Shown piece by piece: positions 8,658 to 15,543 of a DNA stretch of 53,833 bases. The notes beneath the pieces are model-generated. The model ran no database searches. It had not been told where the DNA came from and saw nothing but the letters and a program-made list of their open reading frames with translations. Origin of the DNA: Deltaproteobacteria bacterium. Lineage in GTDB: Bacteria > Desulfobacterota > Desulfuromonadia > Geobacterales > Pseudopelobacteraceae. The position numbers were made by a program, and so were the translations under genes. The stretch's first letter is position 1, and every line of letters begins with the position of its first letter. The stretch is taken from NCBI GenBank assembly GCA_021850095.1, contig JAJZRX010000013.1, positions 1 to 53,833 on the forward strand. Reading direction: 5' to 3'.

Positions 8658-8889
8658 GATCGTTTCAAGAGTGTTTTCATCAGATCTCCTTTCAGGGGCA
8701 TGCTACTGACGTTGTGGCACTGGTTATTCGTGAATATATCTTTCATCTGTTCTCCCTTGTTCACCGACAGCAGGGATGCTTAACCAGCTGCCGGCAGAGG
8801 TATGTGCGTTCGAGACTCCCGCCCCATCAGGAACTGAACACGGTTTGTTCACGTTGAGCAGATTTCGGCAGGCTCCGCTACAGGGGCGC

Positions 8890-8999
8890 AAAAAAGCCGG
8901 GCTGCCGATATCTCGTGATATTTCGGCAACCCGGCTGTCTGCTGGAGACCCTATAGGCTTTCCGCCCCATCCTCGCGGATGGTTTAGTATTATCGTGTA
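8890..8999 (-). promoter_or_regulatory. GEMM-I riboswitch (proximal copy) with terminator
   Basis: Read on the minus strand, the element has the GEMM-I core: an ATAATACTAAACC segment, a P2 helix CCATCC-GCGA-GGATGG capped by a GNRA loop, the conserved GGGGCGGAAAGCC segment, P3 and GGGTTGCCG. The aptamer spans about 8917-8999. Its 3' strand overlaps a long terminator stem (AGCCGGG to CCCGGCT) followed by TTTTTT at 8890-8895, so ligand binding should favour read-through. The A in ATACTAAACC fits the Geobacter subtype that I recall as sensing 3',3'-cGAMP rather than c-di-GMP; ligand identity is inferred. It lies about 210 bp upstream of the fibronectin/haem lipoprotein. Confidence 0.88.
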
Positions 9000-9115
9000 C
9001 CACCATCTTGTTTATGCCCCATTCCGACAATCAAATCCGGCCGGCATAAAAGTTCGCCTTACCAGGCGTCAGAATCGTTATGTGATGGTCACCTCCTGTT
9101 TCGTATTTTGAACAC

Positions 9116-9230
9116 AAAAAAGCCGGGGCTTCGTATCGTATTAACGATATTTCGGCGACCCGGCTGTCTCGTTGAGACCCTGTAGGCTTTCCGTCCTACC
9201 CTCGCGGATAGTTTAGTATTGTCGTATATC
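9116..9230 (-). promoter_or_regulatory. GEMM-I riboswitch (distal copy) with terminator
   Basis: This second copy lies about 120 bp upstream of the first, in the same orientation. On the minus strand it shows GATATACGACAATACTAAAC, P2 with a GCGA tetraloop (CTATCC/GGGTAG), GACGGAAAGCC, a P3 helix and GGGTCGCCG. P1 is closed by GATAT (at 9226-9230) pairing with ATATC (9146-9150). The 3' strand of P1 is also part of a terminator (AGCCGGG...CCCGGCT then TTTTT). Each copy has its own complete expression platform, so the two could act in series as a steeper or gated switch on the downstream lipoprotein gene. Confidence 0.88.
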
Positions 9231-9264
9231 AATCACTCTGTGCTTATTTATCAGTTTTGTACAC

Positions 9265-9306
9265 AATATAGCTCAAGAAATAAAAAATCAAGCAGAAAAT
9301 GCTCCA
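9265..9306 (-). promoter_or_regulatory. Promoter region of the tandem-riboswitch transcript (sigma-54-like, with a sigma-70 alternative)
   Basis: On the minus strand, TGGAGC...TGCT at 9290-9306 has the GG-N10-GC spacing of a sigma-54 -24/-12 element (GG at 9304-9305, GC at 9292-9293). An overlapping sigma-70 reading is TTGATT with TATATT at 9265-9270 and 15-bp spacing. Both would start just upstream of the distal riboswitch, between it and the end of cheV. Confidence 0.35.
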
Positions 9307-9319
9307 AAACCCATCAGGG

Positions 9320-10261
9320 CTAGGCCGTCAGTTCATCAGTCACTTTGACCAGGTTGGGAAGATCCGGCTTGGTCAGAATGCAGTTGGCGCCCAGATTGAT
9401 CCACTTTCTTTTATTGTCATCGGAAGCCAGGGACGAGAAGATGGCAACCGGCAGGTCCTTGAGGCTTTCCTCCTTGCGAACCAATGAGGTCAGGTGCAGT
9501 CCATCCATCTGCGGCATTTCAACATCGGTTATCAGCATATTGATATAACTTCTGAAGGGGTTGCCTTCCTGGGCCGCCTTCTGCATGGTCTGCTGGATTA
9601 TGTTCCAGGCTTCGGCCCCGTTTTCGGCTTCAGCGACGATGTAACCGGCCGATCGAAGACTGCCGCAGAGCGTTTTGCGGATAAAGACCGAATCATCCGC
9701 GACGAGGATCGTTCTTTGAGTCCGTTCGGGGTTCAGTTCCGCCTGCGAAACAAACGAGTCATCCAGCGGCCTCAAAGCGCTTTCCGAGCAGAGTTCGGCA
9801 ACGATCTTTTCAAAATCAAGCACCAGTATGATCCGGTCATCCATCTTCACCAGGCCGGTCACCTGCTCGCTGTGAACCGACTTGGCCGGCGGTTCGACAT
9901 TTTTCCAGGATATGCGGTAGATGCGGGATACCGAATGAACCAGCACACCGACCATGATGTTATTGAACTCCAGCACGACCACCCGGTCGGCCACCAGGTC
10001 ACCGGTATCCTTGTTGAGAACTTTTGCCAGATTGATGATCGTGATAACCTTGTCACGCAGTTTGATCATCCCTTCGACACCCGGCTTGGCGTTGACCACC
10101 CGCGACATCTGGGGCAGCCTGATGATCTCGCGCACCTTGGCGACATTGACCCCATAATAACAGGGCACGACAGTGCCATGCCAATCCATTTCGTCGATCC
10201 TGAATTCGACGATTTCCAGTTCGTTGGTATCGCTTTCCAGAAGGATTTTACTCTGTTCCAT
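9320..10261 (-). CDS. cheV: CheV-type chemotaxis coupling protein (CheW domain plus receiver)
   Basis: The 313-residue protein has a CheW-like domain at about 12-165, with VNVAKVREIIRLP and GMIKLRDKVITIINLAKVL, the typical binding surface for CheA and receptors. A receiver domain follows at about 180-310, with ILVADDSVFIRK and phospho-acceptor Asp in MLITDVEMPQMDG. CheV proteins couple chemoreceptors to CheA and are thought to adjust signalling through phosphorylation of the receiver. It is a lone gene: no other che genes are in the window. The ATG at 10261 gives a natural N-terminus (MEQSKILLESD). Confidence 0.9.
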   Translation of the reverse strand: MEQSKILLESDTNELEIVEFRIDEMDWHGTVVPCYYGVNVAKVREIIRLPQMSRVVNAKPGVEGMIKLRDKVITIINLAKVLNKDTGDLVADRVVVLEFNNIMVGVLVHSVSRIYRISWKNVEPPAKSVHSEQVTGLVKMDDRIILVLDFEKIVAELCSESALRPLDDSFVSQAELNPERTQRTILVADDSVFIRKTLCGSLRSAGYIVAEAENGAEAWNIIQQTMQKAAQEGNPFRSYINMLITDVEMPQMDGLHLTSLVRKEESLKDLPVAIFSSLASDDNKRKWINLGANCILTKPDLPNLVKVTDELTA

Positions 10262-10367
10262 GGTTTTTGCCTTTCACAATGAAATGTTGCGGGAGTATAG
10301 CACAGTTTTATTAAAATTAAAGCGACAGCCGCCATAAAACTTGCACCGCGACGGGACAGGGCTGAAC

Positions 10368-10396
10368 TTGACTCTCACATGCGCCTGTGCTAGCTT
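10368..10396 (+). promoter_or_regulatory. Candidate sigma-70 promoter of trpEG
   Basis: TTGACT at 10368-10373 and TAGCTT at 10391-10396 are 17 bp apart, about 30 bp upstream of the trpE ATG at 10426. The short leader holds no leader peptide or attenuator, unlike the DAHP synthase gene. Confidence 0.4.
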
Positions 10397-10425
10397 TCCG
10401 GACATTATCTGATTCCGGAGCGACA

Positions 10426-11901
10426 ATGTTTTTTCCAAATTTTGAAACTTTTTGCCTGCTGGCCACCAGGGGAAATCTGATACCGGTGTATCGAGAGATC
10501 ATGGCCGACATGGACACCCCGGTTTCGGCTTTCAAAAAACTCGATGATGGCAATTTTTCCTACCTGCTGGAGAGTATCGAAGGTGGTGAGAAGTGGGGCC
10601 GCTACAGTTTCCTGGGATCAAGCCCTTCGGTTGTGATCCGCTCCAAGGGCAATCTGGTTGAAATCATTGACAACGGAGTCACCAGTAGTGTCCAGGCGCC
10701 GGATCCTCTGGAGTACATCCGCAGATTGCTGGCGCAATACAACCCGGTCGAAGTCGAGGGGCTGCCGCGTTTTTTCGGCGGTGCGGTCGGTTACCTGGGC
10801 TACGATATGGTTCGACATTTCGAGCATCTTCCGAATGAAAAACCGGCGGTTCTGGACGCCTTTGATTCCTATTTCATGATCACCGACACAATCGTGATCT
10901 TTGACACAATGCGTCAGAAGATCAAGGTCGTTTCAAATGCCCACCTTGACGATGGAGTTTCTGCCGCTGAAGCCTATCGCGCCGCCACGCAAAAGATCGA
11001 CGCCATCGTCGAGCGCTTGCGGGCTCCGCTGGCTGCATCCGTTGCCGGCAATCCCAAACACAACGTTGAATTCCAGCCTAATATCACCCGCGAAGAGTTC
11101 GAAGCATCGGTTGAGAAGGCCAAGGAATATGTCCGCTCCGGCGATATTATTCAAGTGGTGCTGTCGCAACGTTTCAGCGGTCAGCTGTCAGCTGACCCGC
11201 TGGATCTCTACCGGGTATTGCGAACACTGAACCCTTCACCCTATATGTTCTTTCTGCGACTGGAAGGCACCGTGGTAGCCGGCGCATCACCGGAGGTCAT
11301 GGTCCGCAAGGAGGGGCGCCAAGTAGAGCTACGCCCCATCGCCGGCACCCGACCGCGTGGAGCAACGCCAGAAGCCGATGCCCTGCTGGCCGAAGAGCTG
11401 CTGGCCGACCCCAAGGAGCGCGCCGAACACGTCATGCTGGTGGATCTGGGCAGAAACGACCTGGGACGAGTGTGCGATACCGGCACGGTCGAAGTTTCGG
11501 AATTGATGGTTATCGAGCGCTACTCCCATGTCATGCACATCGTCTCGAATGTCCGGGGGGAGTTATGCAATAACAGAGATGCCTTCGACCTGGTACGAGC
11601 CACCTTTCCGGCCGGCACACTGTCGGGAGCCCCGAAAATTCGTGCCATGCAGATCATTGACGAACTGGAGCCGGTGCGGCGCGAGATCTACGGCGGGGCC
11701 GTCGGCTATTTCTCTTTTTCCGGCAATATGGACCTGGCCATTACGATCCGGACGCTGGTGATCAAGGATGGCACATTCCACATCCAGGCCGGAGCCGGAA
11801 TTGTGGCCGACTCCGATCCGGCCGCGGAATGGCAGGAAACCGTCAACAAGGGGATGGCCGCCATGCGGGCGGTGGAAACCGCAGAGAGAGGTATTGCCTA
11901 A
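10426..11901 (+). CDS. trpE: Anthranilate synthase component I
   Basis: TrpE converts chorismate to anthranilate using ammonia delivered by TrpG, the first committed step of tryptophan synthesis. I chose ATG 10426 (MFFPNFETFCLL), preceded by GGAG six bases upstream; the earlier in-frame start at 10387 lies in the promoter region. The 491-residue product has the full chorismate-binding fold: FFGGAVGYLGYDMVRHFE in the N-terminal half, IQVVLSQRFSG, PEVMVRKEG, RPIAGTRPRGATPEAD, LVDLGRNDLGRVC and PAGTLSGAPKIRAMQIID. The Trp-sensing LLES element is present near residue 43 (SYLLESIEGGEKWGRYSF), so feedback inhibition is expected. The stop abuts trpG, but trpD/C/F/B/A are not here. Confidence 0.96.
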   Translation: MFFPNFETFCLLATRGNLIPVYREIMADMDTPVSAFKKLDDGNFSYLLESIEGGEKWGRYSFLGSSPSVVIRSKGNLVEIIDNGVTSSVQAPDPLEYIRRLLAQYNPVEVEGLPRFFGGAVGYLGYDMVRHFEHLPNEKPAVLDAFDSYFMITDTIVIFDTMRQKIKVVSNAHLDDGVSAAEAYRAATQKIDAIVERLRAPLAASVAGNPKHNVEFQPNITREEFEASVEKAKEYVRSGDIIQVVLSQRFSGQLSADPLDLYRVLRTLNPSPYMFFLRLEGTVVAGASPEVMVRKEGRQVELRPIAGTRPRGATPEADALLAEELLADPKERAEHVMLVDLGRNDLGRVCDTGTVEVSELMVIERYSHVMHIVSNVRGELCNNRDAFDLVRATFPAGTLSGAPKIRAMQIIDELEPVRREIYGGAVGYFSFSGNMDLAITIRTLVIKDGTFHIQAGAGIVADSDPAAEWQETVNKGMAAMRAVETAERGIA

Positions 11902-12474
11902 ATGTTGCTGATGATCGATAACTACGACTCGTTTACCTACAATATCGTCCAGTATTTCGGCCAGCTGGGAGAAGATGTCCAGGTTCACCGTAATGACAAG
12001 ATCACGCTGGAGCAGATCGAGGCGCTCAATCCCGCCCGTATCGTTGTGTCTCCCGGTCCCTGCTCGCCCGAGGAGGCGGGAATCTCCGTGGCGGCGATCA
12101 GGCGTTTTGCGGGGAAAATCCCGCTGTTAGGGGTCTGTCTGGGTCACCAGTCCATCGGCGCCGCCTTTGGCGGCCGGGTTGTCCGGAGCGCCACCCTGAT
12201 GCACGGCAAAACATCTCCAATCTTCCACGACGGCAAGGAACTTTTTGCCGGCCTTCCCAATCCGTTTCAGGCCACCCGCTACCATTCCCTGATCGTTGAG
12301 CGCCCCACCCTGCCCGATTGCCTGGAAGTTACCGCCTGGGTCGAAAACGGCGAGATCATGGGAATGCGGCACAAGCAGCTGCCGGTCTGGGGGGTGCAGT
12401 TCCATCCGGAATCGATTCTGACCGAAAGCGGCCTGGAGCTTCTCAATAATTTTCTGACAATCAGTCGCAGTTAG
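11902..12474 (+). CDS. trpG: Anthranilate synthase component II (glutamine amidotransferase)
   Basis: The 190-residue class I glutamine amidotransferase starts at the base after the trpE stop, so the two are translationally linked. Visible motifs are [31 protein letters not shown], the catalytic Cys in [16 protein letters not shown], and the His-Glu pair in [11 protein letters not shown]. It supplies ammonia to TrpE; in many bacteria this subunit also serves para-aminobenzoate synthase, which could explain its separation from the rest of the trp operon here. It converges on the selenopeptide maturase gene 70 bp away; I see no strong terminator in that gap. Confidence 0.95.
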   Translation: MLLMIDNYDSFTYNIVQYFGQLGEDVQVHRNDKITLEQIEALNPARIVVSPGPCSPEEAGISVAAIRRFAGKIPLLGVCLGHQSIGAAFGGRVVRSATLMHGKTSPIFHDGKELFAGLPNPFQATRYHSLIVERPTLPDCLEVTAWVENGEIMGMRHKQLPVWGVQFHPESILTESGLELLNNFLTISRS

Positions 12475-12544
12475 GGATTTTCCGACACCCTTGAACGGGA
12501 TCGGGATCAACGTGCAAACGGAAACCGGTCGATCAACGCACCGC

Positions 12545-14119
12545 TTAATGCTGCCTGAAACAATAGGGATCCCTTTCAGTAAACGGATCCAGCCCAAGAC
12601 TGGCGCTTACAGCCGGGCACCCCCGGCAGACGGAGTTCAGACGGCATCCGCTGCAGGCCGAACTTCCGGTACGATAGCGGACTGCAGCCTGGCTGGCGTA
12701 AATTGTCTCCAGGCTGTCGGCAAGTATGTTGCCGATCGGCGACGGAAACTTTCTGCAGGCATGTGCCTCACCGTCGGAAAGAATCGATATGAAATTAAAA
12801 GCCGCACCGCAGCCATAGCCGGCACATCCGCCAAACAGTCCGCTTTCATTACTTTCAAAAACAGTGTTGATCAGGCTGTCTTTGAGACTCAAAACCGGAT
12901 AATCCGCAAGAGCCCTGACATACATCTCAAGAAAAGCCCGGTACTCTCCCGGCGTCGGCAGTTCCAATGCAGCGCCTTCGCCGAAAAGAGCCAACCGGTT
13001 AAAGGTCAGCCCACCCGTGATATTTTCCAGTTCCGCCGCCAGCGGTACAATCTGATCCATATTCTTTCTGGTCAAGGTCAGCATAACCATGTTTGGCACG
13101 CCCATCTCGGTCAACATCCGCAGAAAAACGATTGTCCGCCGATAGTTGCCGACCCCGCGGATCTCGTCGTTATGCGACTCCAACCCCTCCAGGCTGACCT
13201 GGTAATACACCGGCATTTGAAGCGCAACGATCCGCTCGACCGTCTGACGATCAACCGCATTGCCCAGAATCGCAATCATGAAATCCCGCTCGGCAGCCGC
13301 ACGATAAAGCTCATAAAAGTGCGGATACATCAGCGGATTGCCGCCCGTCAGGGAAATTTGCCCGCGCACAAAGCGCTTCCGACAGAAGCTGCGCAGTTCA
13401 TCCATAATTTCAAGTGCACGTCCGAAAGGGAATTCACTGCGCTGGCTGCGATCATAACAATGCCTGCAGTGCAGGTCGCACTGTTGGGTCAGGTGCCACT
13501 GCAGGGTAAAAACCTCTGCTGCGGTATAGCGCTGGTCAGGCGCCAGATCGGCAACAGCCGCATCGCGGCGAAGCCGTGATACCGGGGAGATGAGCAGGCC
13601 TTTCGAGACCGCTTCCCGCATGACAGCATCGATTTTTCCAACCGGCACGGATGCTTGCCGGGCAGCAGTTTCCGGATCAATCTCTTCAGCAACCAGTTTG
13701 ATAGCCAGCAGATCGCCCGGTTCGGCGGTCTGTGTAAGAACTTCACCGGTTGACGGTTCCTGCCACACCAGGATAAATTCATTTCCAGGTTTGATCCGCT
13801 CCAGGTTGCGAGCCCTGGAACGCGTCAACAGTGACAGGATATTGATCCACTCAAGCGGGATAATCTGCAGGGTGGGATTAATGATGGTGGTTTCTGCAGC
13901 AGGGGGGATCACATCAGCGGTGTGAACCTGAAAAAGCGCCAGTTCCAGACGGGCGAGCCCGGAAAGAAACGGAAACCCTCCGAACTCGCCCTGTTCTTTT
14001 ACTAGTACCGGAAAATCGTCCGGCGACATGCCATCCCCAGCCACTGCCAAAATCCTCCGCCAGCCCTTTGGGCCAAGCAATGAACGGCACACTGGAAATA
14101 CATCCGATAATTTGCTCAT
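12545..14119 (-). CDS. Radical SAM/SPASM maturase of the selenobiotic-type peptide
   Basis: The 524-residue protein has an N-terminal extension of about 200 residues, whose part around 145-195 resembles a PqqD-like peptide-recognition winged helix. The radical SAM domain has the cluster motif CDLHCRHC near residue 215 and LTGGNPLMYP. The C-terminal SPASM region carries multiple Cys (FGGCAGYGCGAAF, ACRKFPSPIGNI, CSGCRLNSVCRGCPA). It lies 69 bp downstream of the UGA-containing precursor gene on the same strand. I recall this pairing as the computationally defined selenobiotic family found in Geobacter. By analogy to other SPASM maturases it should crosslink or otherwise modify the precursor, possibly at selenocysteine. 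The product is unknown. Confidence 0.87.
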   Translation of the reverse strand: MSKLSDVFPVCRSLLGPKGWRRILAVAGDGMSPDDFPVLVKEQGEFGGFPFLSGLARLELALFQVHTADVIPPAAETTIINPTLQIIPLEWINILSLLTRSRARNLERIKPGNEFILVWQEPSTGEVLTQTAEPGDLLAIKLVAEEIDPETAARQASVPVGKIDAVMREAVSKGLLISPVSRLRRDAAVADLAPDQRYTAAEVFTLQWHLTQQCDLHCRHCYDRSQRSEFPFGRALEIMDELRSFCRKRFVRGQISLTGGNPLMYPHFYELYRAAAERDFMIAILGNAVDRQTVERIVALQMPVYYQVSLEGLESHNDEIRGVGNYRRTIVFLRMLTEMGVPNMVMLTLTRKNMDQIVPLAAELENITGGLTFNRLALFGEGAALELPTPGEYRAFLEMYVRALADYPVLSLKDSLINTVFESNESGLFGGCAGYGCGAAFNFISILSDGEAHACRKFPSPIGNILADSLETIYASQAAVRYRTGSSACSGCRLNSVCRGCPAVSASLGLDPFTERDPYCFRQH

Positions 14120-14176
14120 GGCGCGATGACACCGAACATGGTTAAAGCCTTAATCCACCTTCCTGCAAAGATATGC

Positions 14177-14190
14177 AGCGCGACCGCGCT
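14177..14190 (-). other. Candidate SECIS-like hairpin after the second UGA
   Basis: Sixteen bases after the UGA at 14207-14209, the minus strand reads AGCGC-GGTC-GCGCT, a 5-bp stem with a GGUC loop. Bacterial SECIS loops often contain a GGU-type apex. The stem overlaps the TAG stop of the precursor gene and its 3' side, so it extends beyond the coding region. Confidence 0.5.
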
Positions 14191-14482
14191 ACTTGGATGA
14201 ACCGCCTCAACCGCTGCTGCCAGGTGCCTGTTTGGGTTTCTGACCTTCCTTGCCGACCGCATCCTTTGGAACCTTCTTGGACGTGACGCCCTTTTTGTCA
14301 GTTTTTACCGCTGACGATACTTTTTTGAACGTTCCAACCTTATCCTTGGGGGCGCTCCCGGCGCCCGACTTACCGCCTCAACCGCTTGCGGCTGCCAGAT
14401 CTGGCGCCGAGATGGTCGCACCGGCCACCAAACCGGCAATACCCATGCCAGCGACAAGGCTTTTTATCGTACTGTTTTCCAT
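14189..14482 (-). CDS. Selenocysteine-containing RiPP precursor (selenobiotic-type), two in-frame UGA codons
   Basis: Reading through UGA at codons 35 and 92 gives a 97-residue peptide from ATG 14482 (AGGTGGTGA ribosome site) to TAG 14189. The N-terminus (MENSTIKSLVAGMGIAG...) is hydrophobic. The middle is Lys-rich (VGTFKKVSSAVKTDKKGV). Both UGAs sit in the same context, SG-Sec-GG (AASG-U-GGKSG and GSSG-U-GGSSK). Each UGA is followed by a stable hairpin. The next gene downstream is the radical SAM/SPASM maturase. A pseudogene is unlikely, because identical motifs surround both UGAs and the frame is otherwise clean. Function is unknown; the family is thought to yield a modified selenopeptide. 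Confidence 0.88.
14350..14366 (-). other. SECIS-like hairpin after the first UGA
   Basis: After the UGA at 14378-14380 there are exactly 11 bases, then a 17-base hairpin GGGCGC-CGGGA-GCGCCC with six perfect G-C pairs and a purine-rich loop. The E. coli fdhF SECIS upper hairpin has the same 11-base spacing and 17-base length. This supports recoding by SelB rather than termination. Confidence 0.75.
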
Positions 14483-14527
14483 GCTATCACCACCTTTCCA
14501 ATGTGGACTCAACAACTTGGTAAATTC

Positions 14528-14555
14528 ATTCTACCGATAAATTCTCGCTTATCAA
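14528..14555 (-). promoter_or_regulatory. Probable sigma-70 promoter of the selenopeptide operon
   Basis: On the minus strand, TTGATA (14550-14555) and TAGAAT (14528-14533) are 16 bp apart. The start would be near 14521, about 40 bp upstream of the precursor ATG. Confidence 0.55.
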
Positions 14556-14598
14556 TCTTAAAATACAATAACCAAGCTATTTTTTTGACCGGCAAAAT

Positions 14599-14619
14599 GA
14601 TTATGGATGAGTCATAATC
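14599..14619. repeat. Inverted repeat in the divergent selenopeptide/PxxKW intergenic region
   Basis: GATTATG and CATAATC form a perfect 7-bp inverted repeat with a 7-base spacer. It lies between the divergent promoters and is a possible operator for a dimeric regulator. Confidence 0.4.
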
Positions 14620-14657
14620 CGACAATCAAACAGTCCGGTTTACCGACAACTTTTCCG

Positions 14658-14686
14658 TTGACATTTCTCGGCAAGAATTGATAAGG
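14658..14686 (+). promoter_or_regulatory. Candidate promoter of the PxxKW gene
   Basis: A consensus TTGACA (14658-14663) is followed after 17 bp by ATAAGG, a weak -10. A strong AGGAGG ribosome site precedes the ATG at 14725. Confidence 0.4.
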
Positions 14687-14724
14687 TTATTTTTCATTCA
14701 AGAACAAATTCAGGAGGAAGAAGC

Positions 14725-15024
14725 ATGCAGTGTCAGACAGTACTTCCAGGTACCGAGTGTACCTTTTGGGGAAAACAGGGCTGTATTTTTACCGGCGGTT
14801 CATGCCAGACTATCGAAGAAAACTGCGAAGGGTGTGACCGGGTAGTAACAGGCTCGATCGGTCAGGTATGCAGCGCATACCCGGCTCCATCAAAAAAATG
14901 GGTCGGCGGCATCTGCAATTTTGCTTCGCATGTCAAAGTTGAAATCAAGGTTGACGATACAAAAGTCAACCCGCTCAAAGCTTCCAAAAAAGCTTCCGGC
15001 GGTGCGGCCAAGAAGAAGAAATAG
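14725..15024 (+). CDS. PxxKW-family cysteine-rich protein
   Basis: The 99-residue protein has eight Cys (residues 3, 12, 20, 27, 34, 37, 49, 64) in its first two thirds, the PSKKW motif at 55-59 that names the family, and a Lys-rich tail (VNPLKASKK...AAKKKK). No signal peptide is visible, so it is probably cytoplasmic. The Cys pattern suggests metal or Fe-S binding, but no function is established that I know of. It is divergent from the selenopeptide gene across a 242-bp shared regulatory region, and both proteins have Lys-rich C-terminal halves. A strong ribosome site (AGGAGGA) and dedicated terminator point to high expression as a single gene. Confidence 0.8.
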   Translation: MQCQTVLPGTECTFWGKQGCIFTGGSCQTIEENCEGCDRVVTGSIGQVCSAYPAPSKKWVGGICNFASHVKVEIKVDDTKVNPLKASKKASGGAAKKKK

Positions 15025-15045
15025 TTTTCATACACTGCTGCTTTC

Positions 15046-15076
15046 AAGGGGGGGAATTCATATTCCCCCCTTTTTT
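15046..15076 (+). terminator. Rho-independent terminator of the PxxKW gene
   Basis: A stem GGGGGGAAT-TCAT-ATTCCCCCC is followed by TTTTTT at 15071-15076. It sits 21 bp after the PxxKW stop and separates it from the Nudix gene. Confidence 0.88.
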
Positions 15077-15090
15077 ATTACGGAGGAATC

Positions 15091-15543
15091 ATGTCGTTCG
15101 AGGCTCTCACCTGCCCTGGCTGCGGTTCGGCTGTAAAAAAGCACCGCAACCCTTTCCCGACAGTTGACATAATCATCGAGCTCAATAACAGAATTGTTCT
15201 GATACAGCGAAAGAACCCACCCTTGGGATGGGCCTTGCCGGGCGGTTTTGTGGATTATGGCGAGGGGTTGGAACAGGCGGCTATTCGGGAGGCACGCGAG
15301 GAGACATCGCTGGAAATTTCGAATCTGCGGCTATTGGGCTGTTATTCCGACCCGCAACGCGACACAAGGATGCACACGATTTCAACGGTTTTTGTGGCTA
15401 TCGGGCAGGGAACTCCGGCTGCAGCGGATGACGCGGCCAGCCTCGGTCTCTTCAGAATTGACGAAATTCCCGATCAGCTCTGTTTTGACCACGGGCAGAT
15501 CCTGGACGATTATCTGAAGTGGAAATCAGGCCGTCAATCCTGA
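15091..15543 (+). CDS. Nudix hydrolase with N-terminal zinc-ribbon-like motif
   Basis: The 150-residue protein begins with CPGCG, a partial zinc-ribbon motif, followed by the Nudix box GGFVDYGEGLEQAAIREAREET (residues about 50-72), matching GX5EX7REUXEEXGU. It should hydrolyse a nucleoside diphosphate linked to another moiety; the substrate, perhaps ADP-ribose or a damaged nucleotide, cannot be told. A GGAGG site precedes the ATG. It overlaps the convergent GGDEF/EAL gene by 10 bp at its 3' end, so the two transcripts share an antisense tail. Confidence 0.88.
   Translation: MSFEALTCPGCGSAVKKHRNPFPTVDIIIELNNRIVLIQRKNPPLGWALPGGFVDYGEGLEQAAIREAREETSLEISNLRLLGCYSDPQRDTRMHTISTVFVAIGQGTPAAADDAASLGLFRIDEIPDQLCFDHGQILDDYLKWKSGRQS

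Noticed and set aside
8776-9111. A 111-codon plus-strand ORF
   Set aside because: It is antisense to the riboswitch and has no coding signature.
14189-14482. Reading the UGA-containing frame as a decayed pseudogene
   Set aside because: Both UGAs share one motif, the rest is clean, hairpins follow at the proper distance and the maturase is intact next door.
14250-14540. A 96-codon plus-strand ORF over the selenopeptide gene
   Set aside because: It is antisense to the precursor, has no ribosome site or family, and the minus strand explains the sequence better.
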